A program made the position numbers and the translations under genes. 64,000 bases of DNA from Odontocerum albicorne (lineage: Eukaryota > Arthropoda > Insecta > Trichoptera > Odontoceridae). The notes beneath the pieces were generated by a model that was given only the letters and a program-made list of their open reading frames with translations, was not told the origin of the DNA and searched no databases. The stretch is from contig OX463859.1 in assembly GCA_949825065.1 (NCBI GenBank), positions 8,837,850 through 8,901,849 of the forward strand, read 5' to 3'. Below are positions 1-11,035 of this stretch, piece after piece. Position 1 is the first letter of the stretch. The number at the start of each line of letters is the position of its first letter.

Positions 1-293
1 CATTCATCCCTTATGCTCCTATCATAAATTATGAAAGAACGTTTTATTAGTCAATTGTTCCTCATTTTCTAGTTACGTATATATATTACTTTATTGTATT
101 AAAAATTCAATACATTATATGTTACTATAGTAATCAGTGGAAATAATATATTTTTTACCTTTCTTGTAAGAAGACCACCTGTAAAAAGCGAAGTTCATTA
201 AAATAATAAACCATTAATGTTTTTCAAATATTTTTATTCATGACTTATAAAATATCAATAAAAAACAGTGAATAGTTTTTAAAAATTTAAATA

Positions 294-1094
294 CAATAGT
301 CTCCTGTTATCAGCGGGGAACAAGTTCCAAGTCCCGCGCGATCTGCGAATCCGCGGTTATTAGGGAACCCCTTCTAAATTACCAAGCTTTTTTCACACTT
401 CATTTGTGTAACTTTGCTACTTAAGGTACAACAGCAAAACAAGTACTAATTTCTTTCAAGTTTTGAGTACTTTACGAATCTTCTATTCGAATTTTTTTCA
501 TATGATTGTCAGCGGAAGGCGTGTGAAAGGCTGACCATAGAAAGTATAGTTGGATCAAGTGAAATGTATTTTGAAAGAAGGAAACTTGGAAAATTAGAGA
601 AATTAGTTATATGAATGTGAAGGGGGCTAAGGATGTGTGCCGTGATAGGAAAGTCTGAGATTCTGTCCCCTGCCTACTACGACAGGAAAAGGGCGTGATA
701 GTACGTATATATGTTCTTTTCGTATATATACGCAGCAACTGCAGCGATTTAATTTTTTTTCGTACTAAGCTAAGAATTTTTAGTATTTTTTCGTACTAAG
801 CTAAGTACTTGACGAGATATCTTTGCAGTCTCGAAATCGTCAGCATTACCAGTTATGCGTTTCGAAGACATTATTACTGTAAATAAGGGTTGTTTGAATA
901 CAAATACTGAGATATCTTGAACGATGTAATCACAGTGAGAGATTGAGCACAACTGATAACGTATGTTGTTGGTAGCGCTGATTCGCCGCGAAATTCTAAA
1001 TATGTTTTTGAAGGTTTTAATTTTTTTCACGAAAGGTCAACCACGGATTAGTGAAACCGCGGATACAGATCCCGCGGATAACGGGGGACTACTG
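294..1094. mobile_element. Tigger/pogo-like DNA transposon remnant
   Basis: The left end starts caatagtctcctgttatc and the right end, read in reverse complement, starts cagtagtcccccgttatc. These are clear terminal inverted repeats of the Tigger (pogo) type, flanked by TA on both sides, the expected target duplication for this superfamily. The element is about 800 bp, far shorter than an autonomous Tigger, and carries no recognisable transposase. A minus-strand ORF (770-1030) shows no transposase motif I can name. An RTE-1 3' end lies nested inside. It is a non-autonomous or internally deleted copy. Confidence 0.75.
500..735 (+). mobile_element. RTE-1 3' end, 5'-truncated, nested
   Basis: The sequence contains the recurrent RTE-1 signature: a stretch reading like ...TTGGATCAAGTGAA..., then GATAGGAAAGTCTG..., then a tail of GCCTAC...GACAGG...GTGATAG. 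It sits inside the Tigger-like element, so it inserted after that element arrived. Only the last codons and 3' untranslated region of the RT are represented. Confidence 0.6.
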
Positions 1095-1235
1095 TAAATA
1101 TGATAAATGCAATGCATGTATTTATTTAAACAACTTTTACAACATATTTATCTACGTTTAAGATTTAGAGTTTCATAAATACTAGAACGCTTGATTGATT
1201 CATTATTGCCCATTGTATGATTTATCTTAAGCGGA

Positions 1236-1444
1236 ATTCATTGCGGTCTAGTTGGACATATTTCTAGCCTGGAGGCTTTGGGTTCGATTCCCGTAGATAC
1301 CTATTTTTTTAAAAGGAATTTACTTAAGGTATTTTAACATATGAGTTCAGGTGTCTCTTATGTCTCTCTAGTTAGTTGGAACAGATTGCTACCACATAGC
1401 AATAATGCCGCAAGCTTTTACTGTAAACAACGAAAATTTAATAC
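1236..1444 (+). mobile_element. SINE1 copy (tRNA-derived)
   Basis: It begins with a tRNA-like head (A box around ggtctagttgg, B box gggttcgattcccgt), followed by a T-rich linker, the body motif acttaaggtattttaacat, and the tail ttagttggaacagattgctaccacatagcaataa. This order recurs more than twenty times in the window. RNA polymerase III promoter boxes are expected in such a SINE. The copy is diverged. Confidence 0.7.
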
Positions 1445-1517
1445 TACCTAGTTCAGTACAAAATTCTCACATGTAATACTGCGTGTTTTGTATACAATCA
1501 TGATAAAACAATGGTAT

Positions 1518-1690
1518 ATCCGTATACTCGAGTTGAAATAAATCCCATATCCGTAACACCCGAGTTAAAATAAATCCTATATCCGTAACACCCGAGTTGA
1601 AATACTCGTAAATCCCATATCCGTAACACTCGAGTTGAAATAAATCCTATATCCGTAACACCCGAGCTGAAATAAATCACTCGCGCTGAA
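1518..1690. repeat. 32-bp minisatellite, five units
   Basis: Units of atccgtaacacccgagttga plus aataaatccc/tat start near 1518, 1549, 1581, 1619 and 1651. All spacings are 31 or 32 bp except the third unit, which is 38 bp because it carries an extra tactcg at 1603-1608, giving TACTCGTA in place of a single TA. Confidence 0.85.
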
Positions 1691-1712
1691 AACAACGTTT
1701 TACCTTCTAGAT

Positions 1713-2211
1713 CAGGGGTCTCCAAACAACGGCCCGCGAGTACCACCAATCCGGCCCTTCATAGTTTATTTTGATTACATTGTAAAATTTACAATGTAAG
1801 TAAATCATAAAAAATAATAATCAGGTTTTTTTATTTAATGACCAATTAAGAAACACAATAACTGACATACATAATGAAATTGGACATTTTAAGTGTAATT
1901 ATTGTAATTATTTGAGATTTTTCCTAAAAACTTACAATAAGTGACATACATTGGTAATTCACTTCTCTACTCTCTGCAAGATGTCACTACTATACATTTA
2001 GAATGGTCGTAAGTAATCGTAACAATACGTAACGCACAGCATGCGCATCGGCTATCTCCGCCGCAATGAAATGTCCTTGACAATTTCCCGTAAGTACCAA
2101 CTGAAATTACGAACGGAGCGGAGTCCAGCCCCGAGCCCTGCACCATACATATCTCACTCGCCGGCTAGTCCGCTTGGAGACCCCTGTTATTTTGAAGTTT
2201 GGAGACCCCTG
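1713..2211. mobile_element. Non-autonomous hAT-like element
   Basis: It starts caggggtctccaaac and ends with the complementary gtttggagacccctg. The flanks are a perfect 8-bp target duplication, ttctagat, at 1705-1712 and 2212-2219, which fits the nTCTAGAn preference of hAT elements. No transposase is present. The 3' terminal motif ggagacccctgtt occurs twice, about 24 bp apart, so the right end is partly duplicated. Confidence 0.85.
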
Positions 2212-2249
2212 TTCTAGATCACTAAATTCGTTATTAAATTAAGTGAACA

Positions 2250-2353
2250 CCAGACTAACTCCCTGTTTTTTATAAGGCTACTAAAGGGAATCGAACTCGC
2301 AACTGCACCAAGTTTGAAGATAAACGTCTTACTAATCAGGTCATCGAGGCCAA
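2250..2353 (-). mobile_element. SINE1 head fragment
   Basis: Read on the minus strand this is the tRNA-like head: a diverged A box region, then B box-like gttcgattccc, then a short linker into tttataaaaaacaggg. The body and tail are missing or too diverged to see. Confidence 0.5.
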
Positions 2354-3663
2354 TTTTGAGTTTTAAAAGAAAATGATCATGAGTGGGTTAATTTTTTTTT
2401 TAAATCCCAATTGTTATTAAATTCATAAATCACAAACTCGAAGCTTTCCCTTTCACTTCAAAGCTATAATTCAATTAGATCAAAGCTTTAAAAAGTGTTT
2501 ATTTCTTTTCATACTTTTACGTTATAAAATGTGTAGATTTTAAATCAACTGACGCCCACTGAACATTTTATGTTTGAATTGTAAATTGTTTATTAGTTAT
2601 GCCAATATCTGAAGTCGAAAACATTTTTTAAAAGAGCGAAATTGGCAAAAAAATTCAATCTTTGAAGTCAGCATAAAGTTTGTTTTCCTTAGATATAAGA
2701 ATTTGCGATTAAGGAAAAGAGTCGTAAGTTTTTTACACATGTTCTAGATCCCTGGCTTAGATATACACCATCTTCTAGTCATATTCGAAGCATAAATCCA
2801 GCTCATGTCAGTTATTCGATTCAAAATAATCATTTTGCATTATATGGAGTTCAACAAGTGAATGAGGCTAAAGCTCGTGTTTTATTCACATCATGTCTTG
2901 TGGAAGCAAATAATTGCTTGTTAATGGTCGTCCAGATAGCTCTTCCTCGTCGACAAATGTTGGTCCTTTCTTTAAGATTTGCAGTCACAGTAAATCTATC
3001 TCGTTCTGTGTGCTCCTCTACGATTAATATTTATGTAATTTTTTTTTCTCATTTAATTTTTGGCCAAAAATATAAAGAAAAGATGGAAGCAATATATCAA
3101 GGAAATATACGAAAGTACGACAAGTAATTATAATAATAATCATCCAAGATAAACACTTGTTTTCGGGCTTATGGAACTGGCCTGAAATAATGGAACTGAC
3201 AAAAAGATGTCTCTAAAAAAACGTTGCATAGGGCACATGAACAACTAGTTACTGTACTGTACTCGTATATAGGTAAAGCCGTGGTCGCCGTCGCTAGACC
3301 TCGTAGTCGAGAATCCTCTCGCATCCCAACTGTAATCTCGAGCTGTTCCTCCACGTCAATCCTGTGATCTTCTGTGAAAGAACAGCTCAATCCTAGGTGT
3401 GAACTTCCGCAGATGTGACGAATATGTGGATCCTGCCGAGCCGCCTGACCACGCTGACACATGTTCGCAGTATACTGTTTCTCTCATACGTCTATATATT
3501 GAGTCGCCTTCATTTCCCTGCGATATAAGTTTAATATAAGAGGATCACGAAAATAAAATAAGAAATACGTGTACAAAAGGAAGATAAACACATTTTCTGA
3601 GAAAAACGAACCCATTAATATTAAGTTTTTGAAAGGAGGGGGTCGCGGAGACATAATTTCATT
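2354..3663. other. Unassigned AT-rich flank with a GC-richer patch
   Basis: I recognise no gene or known repeat. The patch 3166-3462 is richer in GC than its surroundings and holds a 97-codon minus-strand ORF with several Cys and His residues, but no family I recognise. It may be the worn end of another retroelement. Confidence 0.35.
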
Positions 3664-3770
3664 TTTTATTTATATTATTTGACACTTCATTGTAAAAATA
3701 ATCCGACGGGCTGATTGCCAGGTGGTAATCTCTTTCAGACAACCAGATTGAACGTCACACGGCTTAACAG
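3664..3770 (-). mobile_element. LINE-A 3' tail fragment
   Basis: The plus strand reads tttatttatattatttgaca, then cttcattgtaaaaataatcc, then gacgggctgattgccaggtg and gtaatctctttcagacaacc. This is the LINE-A tail motif read backwards and matches copies at 7316, 19478, 27815 and 33095. Confidence 0.6.
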
Positions 3771-4149
3771 GCTGAAAAACAATGCATAGAGTTTCTTTTG
3801 CCAACCGAATCATTATTTGCCCATTACTTCCTGGTATATAGTAGGACGCGTTTTAAGAGTGTCTGATGGCTTATTCGTATTACATTCTCAATCTACATCA
3901 ATATCGCCGCTACAGCCATATTCTTTACCAGCTCATATTTGACGTGTTGCAATATCAAGAAATTTGTTATCTAGGTAAGGAAGTGAAATTATCGTTAAGT
4001 TGGAAAGTGAAACTGTGCCATGTACTCGTAGTTTGTTTCAAGCTTTTGTATACCAACGAATCAGCACTGTAGGGCACTATATACTCGAAATAAAATTAAT
4101 CTTGAAACCTCTATCAGGTTTTGGAAACGTTGTATTTTATAATTTAAAG

Positions 4150-4739
4150 TATCGTTTCTCAACCTTTGTGTCACAACCCCCAGAGGGGTCACAAAATTTT
4201 TGTAGAATTAACTTACGTATAAAAAAGTAAAATAACAAATTTTCTGTGAAAAACAATTACATTTATTTAAATAAAAAACAATCCATCTCATTGTTAAACA
4301 TTGTTTTCTCATTTGTATATATATTTTATTACATTGCTAGTGAGAGTGTATTGCTAGTGACAGTATGTAGCGTAAGTAATGTGATCATGATCAAATTTAG
4401 GAATAATAGGTAACTAAGCTAGTTACTTGTTTAATGAATTGTCATTTGTCTTTCATTTGAAATTTTATCCATACCTGGATCTAAACGAGAGCACAAGATT
4501 ATTTTCAAGCAATAACAGACGGTACATGTATTTAGTTTTCAATGTAGCCATAGACGAAAGGTTCTTTTCACAAAGGTAAGACGTGACAAAAGGGATTAAT
4601 ATTTTCAAGACTTCTGTGACTAAACTTCTCTATTCATTTCGATGGGAAAGCCAAAACTTGTGTAACATTATTTTTTTGCGAGGGGCCATAAAATAAAAAA
4701 AAAATTATACCGCAAGGCTAAAAAGGTTGAGAAACAATG
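4150..4739. mobile_element. Non-autonomous hAT-like element beside receptor 3' end
   Basis: The termini are tatcgtttctcaacc and ggttgagaaacaatg, inverted repeats of the common hAT type that starts CAGxGTTTCTCAACC. The 8-bp flanks are atttaaag (4142-4149) and ctttaaag (4740-4747), seven of eight identical. It ends only 95 bp beyond the receptor stop codon, so it may lie in the 3' UTR. The nearest canonical minus-strand AATAAA signals downstream of the stop (4325-4330 and 4262-4267) are inside this element. Confidence 0.8.
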
Positions 4740-4834
4740 CTTTAAAGGTTCATATTTACAGCAATATAAACGAAATATTACAAAATTAATACTGTTTATA
4801 ATATTATTTACACATAAGTTATAAGTTACTTGTT

Positions 4835-6209
4835 CTATACAAAACTTTCTGGCGATTTTCTCAGAAATTTGTTGAGGTCTCTTTCGTCCATACTTTTTTG
4901 TTTGGCACTTTTCAGTATGACTTTTTTTCTCAGCGAGTAGTTTCCAGAAAATCCGCTCGAGTCAAGAGAAACTTGCTTCTTCAACAATTCTCTTCTTTCA
5001 TAAGCGTTTTTATAAAATTTATTTCTCGTATTTTCTTGGTTTATATCATGTCTGCATTCGCGGTGATGTACATCATATGAAATGTCTTCATGGAGATTTT
5101 CTTTTCCACAAAGAATCGGTTTATCAAGGTTGATACTCATATTTGATCCACATTTTTTTATATCATTGAAAGTTTCTTCAGCTTCATTAACTGTACATGC
5201 TTTATATGTTTCATTCGTTTCTAAAGGTTTACTTGTAGACTCATCATAAATATTTTCAGTTTTTTTACTACCTATCCGAAATCCACTGAAAATACTCTTT
5301 TTACTAGTATTTTTTAGACTGTTACATTTACAGCAAGTTTTAAGATCTCCAAGATTAGGTTGTTCTTCAACAATGATTTCGTCGCTTCTTTGTATTCTGT
5401 TCAACTGATTAATAGTTTTGAGATCAACCGAATCATCATGGAAACTACTTTTTGGTTTAAACCTGTTAAAATCGCCCTCTTTTAACTTTCCCTTTGATTC
5501 AAAAGATTTGCAACATTCACTCGATAAATCTATTGAACGAGAAACGGAACTTCTTCGATTTTCGAAGTTGTACTTCTTATAAAGTGTCTGCTTTAAACTA
5601 TTGCTTTGTCTTGATAAGGAACTGCTGTTTGTATATGAAGAGGTAGTTCTGAAAGTGCCTTGTCTTTCTCTACAACCTCTTCTATAATTTCTAAGTTCAT
5701 TCTTCTTTTTCAAACAGCAAACCATCAAAAAACCATCTCTGAATTTTGAAGACATCAGATTGTAAAGAATAGGATTAACTGCAGAGTTTAAGTACAACAT
5801 TGTTCTACTAAAATAAAGAATATTATAATACTTTTCTATTCCTAGTTGGTTTATATTTTCCACTGGTACTATTACGATCCAAAGAGTTAACACTTTAAAA
5901 GGCATAAGACAAATGAAGAAACTTAAAACTACTGTTCCCAACATCATGACAACTTGTTTTCTTGCTCGAAAGTTGTAGCAATCTACATGTTTGTTCATGA
6001 CCACTTTGGCTGCAGCTGAAATGAGGTTTTTGGCGATGATTGTGTATAAAACTAGGAGAATCAAGAAAGGAATGAGGAAGAATAAAGATATGGTCATGAG
6101 GAAGTAAAGGGTTGGCCAGAAACTCGTGGCCTGTGTCAGGCATGCTGGAACGTTGCTTCCATCGTGGTATTCCCAAGTTTGGCGGTACTCGGCCACTGCG
6201 AGGATTGGG
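4835..6209 (-). CDS. ETHR: Terminal exon of ETHR-like GPCR (TM5 to C-terminus)
   Basis: This is the last coding exon of a class A peptide GPCR, probably the ecdysis triggering hormone receptor. In insects that receptor sits in the plasma membrane of peptidergic neurons, binds the Inka-cell hormones ETH and signals through Gq and calcium to start ecdysis behaviour. The exon follows a clean acceptor (ttttctctttcag) and starts mid-codon with C, completing a Ser with AG from the exon at 61776. It encodes PILAVAEYR (end of TM4 and ECL2), the ECL2 Cys in VPACLTQA, TM5 (WPTLYFLMTISLFF...), TM6 with FFICLMPFKVL, and TM7 with NSAVNPILYNL, the NPxxY motif. A CC pair after TM7 could be palmitoylated. 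The cytoplasmic tail of about 300 residues is Ser/Thr/Lys-rich and much longer than I expect for insect ETHRs. The stop is at 4835-4837. Assignment to ETHR is from memory; a related TRH/ghrelin-type peptide receptor is the alternative. In Drosophila the gene has two alternative 3' exons, and only one is visible here. Confidence 0.8.
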
Positions 6210-6379
6210 CTGAAAGAGAAAATAATATGAATCAACAAAACAGTTATGAAATAATGTATTCAATTCATTCTTAATAAATATCTTTCATTTACTTCTATAA
6301 TCATTCGGCTTTTTGTCTTTGAGTTTGTTAAGAAACTAAGCACTTAGAGTGTTATTATAAGATCTTTTAATATTTTTTT

Positions 6380-6895
6380 ACATACACACAAATATACCAT
6401 CATGCCATTTCCCTATCGGGGTAGGCAGAGATGAAAAACGCTAGACTTTCCTATCGCGATACACATCTTTCGCCTTTTCTACATCCGTACACTTTCTTAT
6501 ACAGCTCCTACAATTTCTCAAACTTTTTACATTTTATTTTTTTTAAATATCATTCGCCTGATTTAACTTAACCTTCATTGGTCTACCATGATTTACACTA
6601 TTTTGTTTTTTTTTAGTTCATTCGTCATAAATGCTCAATTCATTCTACTTAATTCATCAGTCTTAACTTCACAACCATCACTAATCCCTTCATTCCATAT
6701 TCTTTCATACGTATTATCCCGTGTATTATTATTCTAAATACACCCATTTCTTCAGCATATATTCGGTTCCTTTCAGTCTTTTCCACGTCAACGTTTCACT
6801 CCTATAGATCAAAGTCGATTCTAAAATACTGTTGTGGAATATCTTAGCAAATTTTGACAATGTTTCCTTGGTGTTTATATTTATTTGTGCCATCA
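6380..6895 (-). mobile_element. RTE-1 3' part, 5'-truncated
   Basis: The plus strand shows accatcatgccatttcccta, tcggggtaggcagag and then gactttcctatcgcgata, the reverse of the RTE-1 tail, followed by the reverse of the RT C-terminal coding region (cctctacc-type motif diverged, then cattcgt...). This is a dead copy of a non-LTR retrotransposon. Confidence 0.7.
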
Positions 6896-7315
6896 TTGAC
6901 TTTATCTTCTTTAATTTTTATTAATAAAAAAAATAACTATTTAAGAATCAATAATATTTTTTGGCTCAACATTGAATGAAGACAACAATTCAAATATATG
7001 TTTGTCTTATATTTATAACGGCCAATTTATATCTGTTCCAATAACAAATTAAGTTATTCGTAGGACGGACTACTTTTTAGTTTGTCCCTTAAATTTACAA
7101 GTTTTCATATAATCATTAACTAGTATATAATTAAAAACCACAAAAAACATCACTCATAAAAAGTCAAAACCCAAAGCTTAAAAGCTGAAGTATTAAAAAC
7201 CTCTTTTTTGCAAGCGCCACACGATAAGTAATTATTATTTGAAGCAATTAGATAATTGTATGGTATACTCGAGTTATTCTAAAGAAGATTTTTGACGCAG
7301 TTTAATTATTTTTTT
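6896..7315. other. No recognisable feature
   Basis: AT-rich intronic sequence. I see no gene, RNA or known repeat. Confidence 0.5.
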
Positions 7316-8225
7316 ATTTATTTCACACCTTTATTGCAAATACAATCTAGCGGGCTTAATGCCAATCAACCAGACAAAAGTAAATGAAGCAAGTTACGTG
7401 GTCGTATAAATAATTCAAATGACTATCCATCCCCACGAAATCCATAAACATATACGTGAGCACATGCCCACGAACCCCACAAAGACGGACAATCACCCGA
7501 ACATTATTTTTCATATAAAGTGAGATATCATCAATCAAAAGGAAAGGAAGGGATGGTGGAGAGGAAAGGAAAAGAAAAATCAGGAATGAAACACGTCATT
7601 TTACTGACTAGAAATTAAGAGTTTTTTCAGTCGCTTCTTAAATCATGCAAAGGACGGAGCGAGTCTTATATTGGTTTGTAACTGACTCCAGAGTCTCATT
7701 GCATGGACAGTAAAGGACGACGTAAAAAAAGAGGAGCGGTGAACTGGAAAGACCAATAAACAATCTCTGTTTGAGCGTAGCGCTAATCCATGATTGGAAA
7801 GACGCTGAAAATTTTTGGCGAGATAAGAGAGGGCGGCGGGACAGTTAAGGATATTATAAAATATACAGTATGTGAATTTGGCGTCTATTTCTAACATTCA
7901 ACCAGTTCAATGCCTTCTGGTATGAAGTTATATGATCGTACTTTCGTAGGTTGAAAATGAATCTTAGACACACATTTTGAAGACGCTGTAATTCGTCCAG
8001 CTGTTCCTCTGTAACATCCAAGTAACATATCTCCGCATAGTCCAGAATCGTGTCGTGAATAAGATTTAATCGTGAATAAGGAGGTAAAAGAGATGTTTTT
8101 TCGCTTTGCAATTAGTCGCGAAACGGTTTTCTTGAAAGATGCCTGTGCGTATATTGGTTTAATGTGTTTATGCTGTTGCACTTCAACAAGCACACATTCT
8201 TGACAAATTAAGCCCAAAGTTCCAA
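7316..8225 (-). mobile_element. LINE-A non-LTR retrotransposon, 5'-truncated
   Basis: Minus-strand translation gives the extreme C-terminus of a non-LTR reverse transcriptase: ILDYAEICYLDVTEEQLDEL, then LQNVCLRFIFNLRKYDH and RNRRQIHILYIL, and in a shifted frame FTVHAMRLWSQLQTNIRLAP. Frameshifts break it. The 3' tail ends with the LINE-A motif (gccacc/tggcaata...) and a TAAATAAA-like terminus at 7316. The family fits the Jockey/CR1 group of LINEs; the exact clade is uncertain. It is the most complete LINE-A copy in the window. Confidence 0.75.
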
Positions 8226-8290
8226 CGGCAAAGAGATCAAACTTCCAAAACGATTGGTAGGTTTAATATTTTTGCTGTCTTTCGTTAGGA
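8136..8290. repeat. Dispersed repeat shared with 56866-56985
   Basis: The sequence from gatgcctgtg through cccaaagttccaacgg to ggtaggttta aligns with 56866-56985 (gatgcctgca, cccaaagttccaatgg, ggtaggttta). Family unknown. It overlaps the 5' edge of the LINE-A copy. Confidence 0.55.
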
Positions 8291-8394
8291 AGTGCTATTT
8301 TTGTGTTGTTCAGTAACACTTATAGTAAAAAAAAATAAATTATAAACTACAAAAAAAAAACAAATTCTGGTGTTAAATGGGTCTAAGAATATTA

Positions 8395-8870
8395 TATTGT
8401 ATTATACTTTCGTTGTATACAGTACAACTTGGCAGTCTAATAGCCATGTCACCATGTGGCAATCTCTTCCAACCACTAAGAAATATATTAAAGATGCTTC
8501 TTTTTTGTTTAGGTCGCATGACGTATTTGTGACGGTGGGCTGTCCTGGGATGAAGACGTCCAGCTGTCCTTCCACCTCTTCGGCGGCCTTCCCGGTAATC
8601 GCCTGCTGTTAGGATTTGCAGTCTTAGCGATTCTTGCCAGTCTTATATCCTCCATGAGGTCCACATGATCCGTCCACAAGCGCCTTCTACTTCTTCCCCA
8701 CCTCACTATGTCTTCAACACCACAGACAGACCTATTAAAGATGCGTTAAATGAAAACCGGACTTGAATCCTTTATTTTTTTTAATCTTGTTTCCAGCGGG
8801 ATTTGAACCCACAACCTTCGGGTCGGGAGACAGGTGTTTTACCAACTAGACTACGGAGGTCGACGAATAG
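8395..8870 (-). mobile_element. SINE1 copy split by a LINE-D insertion
   Basis: The tail (8395-8497) reads in reverse ttgtatacagtacaacttgg and gtggcaatctcttccaacca. The head (8745-8870) has a well preserved tRNA-like structure: gatttgaacccac (B box), gacaggtgttttaccaacta, and gactacggaggtcg at its 5' end. The two halves are separated by a 235-bp insertion flanked by a 12-bp duplication of SINE sequence, tattaaagatgc (8486-8497 and 8733-8744). Confidence 0.85.
8498..8732 (-). mobile_element. LINE-D 3' end inserted in SINE1
   Basis: Minus-strand translation includes MRWGRSRRRLWTDHVD, and LPGRPPKRWKDSWTSSSQD. The GRPPKRW motif is typical of the extreme C-terminus of RTE-like endonuclease/reverse transcriptases. 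The 3' end resembles the copy at 33170-33545, which has a GAA-repeat tail. A 12-bp target duplication flanks it, so this is one 5'-truncated insertion event. Confidence 0.8.
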
Positions 8871-9524
8871 TTAAAACATTCCGAAATAACTTTTTTTATT
8901 TTTTAAGAGATGAATAGTTTTTTTTTAATAAGATATTTTTTATTATGTCTTTATATACTCGTATAAAAGTTTTTTTGGTTATTTTTAATGTTTAAATATT
9001 TTATTTTTCATAAATGGGAATATATAATATTATGATATGAATTGAGCGAGTCGACTCAGTTTCGCTAAAAAGTGAGTTCTACTTAACTCACATAAACTCG
9101 TATAATTAAGTGAGCTTATACTTTTGATCTTATTCCAGTGTTTCATATGACAAATTGAAGAAGAGGAAAAAATAAAATGTATCTCATGCGATATGAAAAT
9201 AATTTGACGTCAGAAATAAATTTCACAGTAAAAGATTTATTTCTGGTCAGTTTGGGTAACATGAAATATTTGTTTCCTCAACTGTTCTTTTAATATTAAA
9301 AGTCGCATTTTTATTTTCTCAATATCTACAATTAGATTTTATTATTTATATAAAAATATTTTTTCAATAAATACCCGAAGCACTGTGACAGATAAAATAT
9401 AAATCACCTGTTATTAAAAATATATAAATACTCAATTTTATTTACCGTGATACCCCAAATGAATGTTTGCAATAAATTTAATAACTTTAAAAATTAAAAA
9501 TAAATATATGGCCCTAGAAAATTT
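8871..9524. other. No recognisable feature
   Basis: AT-rich sequence. It holds one TACTCGTA octamer at 8956-8963. Confidence 0.5.
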
Positions 9525-9655
9525 GAGGAATTGTTGAAGTTGTATTGATGTGGAAGATTCTAAGGGTGTGTGTCGATATAGGAAAGTCTGGCGCGTTGGC
9601 CTCTCTGCCTAGCCTGGCAGGGAGATGGAATGACCGTATGAATGTATGTAATATT
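9525..9655 (+). mobile_element. RTE-1 3' tail fragment
   Basis: It reads gaggaattgttgaagttgta, gtgtgtgtcgatataggaaa, gtctggcgcgttggcctctc and tgcctagcctggcagggaga, followed by gaatgaccgtatgaatgtatgta. This is the RTE-1 end with its ATGTATGT-type tail. Confidence 0.7.
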
Positions 9656-9838
9656 TTAAATTGAAAAAAATACTTCTGATTTTTTTTCGTTTTTTTTTTT
9701 TATTATTTTTGGATTTCAGAAATTACTTGCTAAATTTCTTTTTCATCTCATTCTGAAACCTATTTGAATATATTTAAAAAAAAAGGGAATATTTACTAAT
9801 GAGATATACTCGTACATAAACCATAATAGGGTGTGGGC

Positions 9839-9905
9839 TGAAAAACATCTGGTGTCCCCGTGGCTGGGTTCGCCCTATATTGGTGGGGTGTATTTTGGCC
9901 GAGGG
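9839..9905. repeat. Short dispersed repeat shared with 56993-57060
   Basis: The stretch ending attggtggggtgtattttgg is nearly identical to attggtggggtgtatttcga near 57025. In the second locus this motif directly follows the repeat matching 8136-8290. Family unknown. Confidence 0.5.
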
Positions 9906-10069
9906 GATGCTATTAGATGAGCCCAGACCTTTTGACAGCTTCTGTGTCTGATGTATTTGTCTGCAATTTATGTGTTTTAGAAGTGTTATTCAGGTGTGAT
10001 CTTGTACATACTATGTTGCTGTCAATAAGCCTAATATTTATTTATTTATTTATTTATAATGATTTTTCT

Positions 10070-10680
10070 CTACTAGTGAAGAGAGATAAGACAACGCTTG
10101 ACTTTCCTTTCTCGATACACATAATTCCCCTCTTCTACATCTATACCTTCTAATACACATTATAAGATTTATTTTAAATCGTACATTTATTTCTTTCAAA
10201 ATATCATTCAGTTGATCCAACCATACTTTCCTTCGTCTTCCTCTACAACGCCTTACACTCACATTTGTACTGTAGACTTTTTTCTTTGACTTTCTTCAGT
10301 TTTTGATTCCACGTGTTTGTTTTTCTTACTCAACACATCAGCCCATCAGTTTACATTCATCCTTAATTATTTCATTCCGTATTCTTTCATACATTGTCCC
10401 TCCGTGTATTCTTCTCAACGTACGCATTTCTACAGTATTTATTCCGCTACTTTCAGTCTTTTTCTACGTCCACGTTAAACTCGCAAACATCAAAGTTGGC
10501 ATTAAAATATTGTTGTGGACTATCATCATCTTAAAAGATTTTGATATTGTCCAGCTCGAGTAAATATATTTTAGTGCTCAAGAAAATGCTTCCTAAATAA
10601 CAGAATCGTTCAATTTTCTCTAATCTTTTATTACTCTCTCATGTGTTGCATTTAATTTTCCTTTTACACTTTTCTATAAC
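10070..10680 (-). mobile_element. RTE-1 3' part, 5'-truncated
   Basis: The minus strand translates to fragments such as GRRRKVWLDQLNDILKE, the RTE-1 C-terminal motif (GRPRKxWLDQVNDILKE-like), followed by the diverged 3' tail. The plus strand shows gactttcctttctcgatac. The reading frame is broken. Confidence 0.7.
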
Positions 10681-11035
10681 GTTGTATCATGCCACATATA
10701 CATATATTTAATATAAAATAAATCATGAAGAAATATAAGTTTCCTAAATTTTAAGATGTCATAATTGACCCGATCGTCAAATAAAATTTTATTTTTGTTA
10801 TCCATTCCATCTTTCAGATCAACGAAATAAATAAGATTAGAAAAGAAGATTGAAATTGAAATTTGATTTAAAGAGTTTTAAAATAAGATTTGCAAGTTAC
10901 CAAATATCTGACAAGTTAAAAATGGTTAAAAACAGTATGTTAGTTTTTTTTAATCCATCGAAATAAATTATCACTTTTCGCTCTTTTTTACTGTTAACCT
11001 GTTTCTCTCAACGAGTATCCTCAGAATATATAGAA

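Noticed and set aside
3169..3462. 97-codon Cys/His-rich minus-strand ORF
   Set aside because: The Cys and His residues do not form a zinc-finger spacing I recognise, and there is no support for expression.
4898..5080. ORF on the plus strand within the receptor exon
   Set aside because: It is a shadow of the minus-strand receptor tail.
5895..6263. 122-codon minus-strand ORF overlapping the receptor exon
   Set aside because: It runs in a different frame over TM5-TM6 sequence and has no protein motif. It also crosses the intron acceptor.
8810..8866. tRNA-like sequence with good A and B boxes
   Set aside because: It is the head of a SINE1 copy, followed by SINE body and tail. The same applies to 35590, 36780, 44840 and 60980. 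None makes a full cloverleaf as a free tRNA gene.
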